Assembly (NCBI GenBank): GCA_018400255.1
Contig: JAGYMO010000327.1
Location: 1 to 8,509, forward strand
Length of the DNA: 8,509 nt
Source: Deltaproteobacteria bacterium
GTDB lineage: Bacteria > Desulfobacterota > DSM-4660 > Desulfatiglandales > B25-G16
Direction of reading: 5' to 3'
In this document: positions 6,163-8,509 of the stretch, piece after piece
How positions within the stretch are numbered: the stretch's first letter is position 1
How the letters are laid out: each line of letters begins with the position of its first letter
Program-made: the position numbers and the translations under genes
The notes under the pieces: generated by a model
What the model was told of the DNA's origin: nothing
What the model saw: the letters and a program-made list of their open reading frames with translations, nothing else
The model's database searches: none

Positions 6163-7337
6163 TTGGACTGGTAGTTGGATTCATATTAGGGCTGCTAACT
6201 GCGTTCTTAATACAATTATTAAGATCAAGAACAGTTACCGAGTTAGCGAAAGAACTGTTACATGAAAGCAATGTCCAATATAATGCAAATATTGATCTAA
6301 TCCTTGAGAATATTAAGGTTAGCTTTGCGAATTTATCATTTGAGGCATTATCAAGATCAACAGAAGAATTTCTAAAACTTGCAAAATCAAGATTTCAATC
6401 GGACAGGGAGGTGAGCCTAAAAGATTTGGACTTGAAAAAAACGCTTATTGACCGCCAATTACAAGAAATGACAAAAAGCCTTGAAGATGCCTCAAACTTA
6501 ATGAAAGGGCTTGAAAAGGACAGAGAAATAAAGTTTGCTGAACTTTCCAGCCAACTTGACATTGCCAACAGACAGACAATGGCATTAACACAGACGACAA
6601 ATAAGCTGAGAGAGGTCCTAGCAAATACTAAAATAAGGGGGCAATGGGGAGAAAGATTGGCAGAAGATATCCTGAGGATGGCGGGTTTTGTTGAGAATGT
6701 AAATTATTTAAAGCAGAAGACTATAGATGGAGTTAGAACAAGACCTGATTTTACATTTCTTCTCCCGGACAACCTTAAACTAAACATGGATGTTAAATTT
6801 CCCCTGGATAACTATGCAAAATTTTTAGAATCTAATCGGGAGATAGAAAAAGAGAAGCTTCGCAAAACATTTTTAAAGGATGTTAAGGCAAAAATTAAGG
6901 AGGTTGCAACAAGGGACTATATAAGCCCGGAACAGAATACTATTGATTATGCCTTGCTCTTTATTCCAAACGAACAAATATATTCCTTTATCTTCACAGA
7001 AGATAACTCCATTCTTGATGAGGGGATAAAGAATAAGGTAATTATATGTTCGCCTACAACCCTCTTTGCTGTCTTAGCTGTCATAAGGCAATCTTTGGAT
7101 AGCTTCAGCCTGGATAAAATCTCTAATGATGTTCTGTCTCTATTAGGAACATTCAAGTGCCAGTGGACCGAATTTATTAAGAAATTAGACTCATTAGGGA
7201 AAAAAATAGATGATGCGCAAAAAGAATATGAGCAGCTTATAACAACGAGACGCAGGCTCTTAGAGAAACCTCTAAATAAAATTGAGGATTTAAGACTCAA
7301 GAAAGGCCTTAAATTAGATAGTTATGAGGAAAGCTAA
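6141..7337 (+). CDS. rmuC: DNA recombination protein RmuC
   Basis: A 398-residue RmuC-family protein; the family limits rearrangement at inverted repeats in E. coli and is predicted to be a nuclease. Order of parts: an N-terminal membrane span (~5-27), a long charged coiled-coil-like region (~30-160), then the nuclease-like domain. That domain begins at RGQWGER (166-172, with E171) and shows a readable PD-(D/E)xK core: P202-D203 and D217-V218-K219. The later segments DYALLFIPNE and CSPTTLFAVLAVI are also typical, as is the C-terminal helical region. The length is slightly short of E. coli RmuC. GAGGTG (6127-6132), eight bases before the ATG, supports the start. It would be anchored to the inner membrane with the nuclease domain in the cytoplasm. 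It converges with the CNB-fold gene with eight bases between stop codons. Codon use is AT-rich like the left and right flanks, unlike the transporter operon. Confidence 0.93.
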   Translation: MDFLSSIIGLVVGFILGLLTAFLIQLLRSRTVTELAKELLHESNVQYNANIDLILENIKVSFANLSFEALSRSTEEFLKLAKSRFQSDREVSLKDLDLKKTLIDRQLQEMTKSLEDASNLMKGLEKDREIKFAELSSQLDIANRQTMALTQTTNKLREVLANTKIRGQWGERLAEDILRMAGFVENVNYLKQKTIDGVRTRPDFTFLLPDNLKLNMDVKFPLDNYAKFLESNREIEKEKLRKTFLKDVKAKIKEVATRDYISPEQNTIDYALLFIPNEQIYSFIFTEDNSILDEGIKNKVIICSPTTLFAVLAVIRQSLDSFSLDKISNDVLSLLGTFKCQWTEFIKKLDSLGKKIDDAQKEYEQLITTRRRLLEKPLNKIEDLRLKKGLKLDSYEES

Positions 7338-7345
7338 AATTTCTC

Positions 7346-7813
7346 CTATATATTTTCCAGGGCCCCGTATGCGCCGTGAATTCTATCTCTAAGCAAATAG
7401 CAAAGCCTCTCTAATATGTGAAATCCCAATTTAATATCATCAAGCATCATCTCTCTGAGTGATTGACCTTTGACCACAAAAACCTTTGTGGGTCTTCTGC
7501 ATCTTGCGGATGACAATAAAATATCAGCTTCCCCTATAAGTGTGGACCAACAACCGAGGGTTCTACCCTTCCCCAAAAGGGATATAATAGCATTTCCTTT
7601 TCGTGTTCCTAAATCGATATCCCTTTCCAAGAAAACATGCCCCTCGGCTATTACATAAAGATTTTCGCAGGAATCACCTTGATTCAATATATTTTCCCCG
7701 GTCTCGAATGTCTCTATATGACCAAGAGTAGCTATCTTTTCAACCTCAGCCTTCCCCAGACCCTTAAAAATATCACAATGCTCCAATATATCAATAATTT
7801 CTAAAGGTTCCAT
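7346..7813 (-). CDS. stand-alone cyclic nucleotide-binding-fold protein
   Basis: A 155-residue protein made almost entirely of one CRP/FNR-type beta-barrel domain. It opens with a helix and the DIFKGLGKAEVEKIA pattern, followed by GENILNQGDSCENLYVIAEGHV (~39-60), the usual barrel sequence, and ends in helices (~115-145). There is no helix-turn-helix, kinase or channel part, so it is not a transcription factor by itself. In the position of the phosphate-binding cassette (~85-108) the sequence GCWSTLIGEADILLSSARC does not show the normal G-E-x-A-L then R-x-A pattern, so cAMP/cGMP binding is doubtful. Cysteines C13, C49, C88, C105 and C138 are scattered. It is second in a minus-strand pair with the flavoprotein, 17 bases apart. 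Its ribosome site AAGGAG (7821-7826) lies in that gap, seven bases before ATG. Confidence 0.85.
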   Translation of the reverse strand: MEPLEIIDILEHCDIFKGLGKAEVEKIATLGHIETFETGENILNQGDSCENLYVIAEGHVFLERDIDLGTRKGNAIISLLGKGRTLGCWSTLIGEADILLSSARCRRPTKVFVVKGQSLREMMLDDIKLGFHILERLCYLLRDRIHGAYGALENI

Positions 7814-7830
7814 ATAGCCACTCCTTAGTC

Positions 7831-8403
7831 CTAAAATTTAATCTTCTCCCCGAATTCATACGCTTGCTGCAAGGCCTCAGGATTCTTATCCGCCGCATCA
7901 ATTGATTCCATGCCCCTGAAAAAAAGGCCGTCTTCATACGTCATATTCAATGCATCAAAATAATATTTTGCTACAAGCTTAGCGCATTCAAAAAGATTCT
8001 TACCCTTTGTCGCCCCTACAGCTATCAAGTATCCTTTGCCCATAGCCTGGGTCCCGGGCGTTTCATTTTTTTCGTTCAGTCGCTTTCTTGCCCACATAGC
8101 CTGACCCCGGTCAATTAACGACTTAATCTGAGAAGTCACCCCATAGAAAAAAATGGGAGAGGCCAATATGACAGCCTTTGCATCTTCCAGCAAAGGGTAT
8201 ATTTCCTGCATATCATCCTTGACTACACAAATACCAGTTTTTGCACAGCCATCACAACCCCTGCAACCCAAAATCTTCAAATCCCTAGCGTAGACCCTGT
8301 TTATATATCCCCCATTTGAGTGCACTCCTTTTAGGACCATATCGAGAAGTTTATCTGTATTACCCCCTTTTCGCGGGCTGCCATATATTCCAACTATCTC
8401 CAT
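7831..8403 (-). CDS. iron-sulfur flavoprotein / NADPH-dependent FMN reductase family
   Basis: A 190-residue flavodoxin-fold protein. It opens with MEIVGIYGSPRKGGNT, whose GSPRKGGNT loop (8-16) binds the FMN phosphate. A compact cysteine cluster C47-x2-C50-x2-C53-x5-C59 follows, the hallmark of iron-sulfur flavoproteins (Isf), which hold a [4Fe-4S] cluster near FMN and pass electrons, in methanogens and other anaerobes, often to oxygen or peroxide. The segment ILASPIFFYGVTSQIKSLIDR (~80-100) is the second FMN-contacting region. I chose ATG 8403 over the in-frame GTG 8415: the GTG is part of the ribosome site AGAGGTG (8413-8419), which is correctly placed (nine bases) for the ATG, and relatives start here. 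It is the first gene of a pair with the CNB-fold protein. A redox or oxidative-stress role in the cytoplasm is likely; the partner is unknown. Confidence 0.9.
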   Translation of the reverse strand: MEIVGIYGSPRKGGNTDKLLDMVLKGVHSNGGYINRVYARDLKILGCRGCDGCAKTGICVVKDDMQEIYPLLEDAKAVILASPIFFYGVTSQIKSLIDRGQAMWARKRLNEKNETPGTQAMGKGYLIAVGATKGKNLFECAKLVAKYYFDALNMTYEDGLFFRGMESIDAADKNPEALQQAYEFGEKIKF

Positions 8404-8412
8404 TAAATTAAT

Positions 8413-8419
8413 CACCTCT
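8413..8419 (-). promoter_or_regulatory. ribosome binding site that sets the flavoprotein start
   Basis: On the minus strand AGAGGTG is nine bases before ATG 8403. The GTG at 8415 that would extend the frame by four residues overlaps this site and has no ribosome site of its own. Confidence 0.7.
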
Positions 8420-8509
8420 TATAAATAAGATTTAAAATATCAAACAATATCAGGGTGCGTCTCCAAATGTATAATACAAATACAGCAAACGTTTTATTTA
8501 TAAATAGAA

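Noticed and set aside
8404..8415. GTG at 8415 as the start of the flavoprotein
   Set aside because: The GTG is part of the ribosome site for ATG 8403.

Overview
The window looks like chromosomal DNA from a Gram-negative, probably anaerobic, AT-rich bacterium. A Desulfobacterota-type or similar lineage is my inference; there is no rRNA or marker gene to prove it. The reasons are a periplasmic binding protein with a plain (non-lipoprotein) signal peptide, an Fe-S/DUF3786 protein of the type common in anaerobes, and a compact-motif iron-sulfur flavoprotein.

Layout from left to right. (1) A minus-strand gene (80-925) encodes an N-terminal four-cysteine Fe-S domain joined to DUF3786. (2) A gene-free gap (926-1375) holds a ~180-bp element with long imperfect inverted ends flanked by TTAA. 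It looks like a MITE or the collapsed remains of an insertion sequence. (3) A plus-strand ORF (1376-1804) is only the first ~110 residues of a CoA-disulfide-reductase/NADH-oxidase-type flavoprotein with a non-matching tail, so it is a gene fragment. (4) Directly abutting it is a complete four-gene polar amino acid ABC importer (ATPase, binding protein, two permeases; 1823-5097), closest to the histidine/lysine/arginine/ornithine/octopine family. Its base composition is visibly richer in G+C than the flanks. (5) A 316-bp spacer follows. (6) Next are rnhA (RNase HI, minus strand) and, divergently, a possible small membrane protein and rmuC (plus strand). (7) Convergent with rmuC is a minus-strand pair: an iron-sulfur flavoprotein followed by a stand-alone cyclic-nucleotide-binding-fold protein.

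The transporter genes work as one unit. The binding protein captures a (probably cationic) amino acid in the periplasm, the two permeases form the channel, and the ATPase powers import. The flavoprotein/CNB-fold pair is tightly spaced and is probably one transcript, possibly redox-linked. The remaining genes look like ordinary housekeeping or accessory functions.

I do not see a convincing new multi-gene system. The points most worth a second look are the fragment/transporter junction, the compositional break, the inverted-repeat element, the flavoprotein/CNB-fold pair, and the small membrane ORF overlapping rmuC. Two starts were changed from the longest ORF: GTG at 1823 for the ATPase and ATG at 8403 for the flavoprotein.
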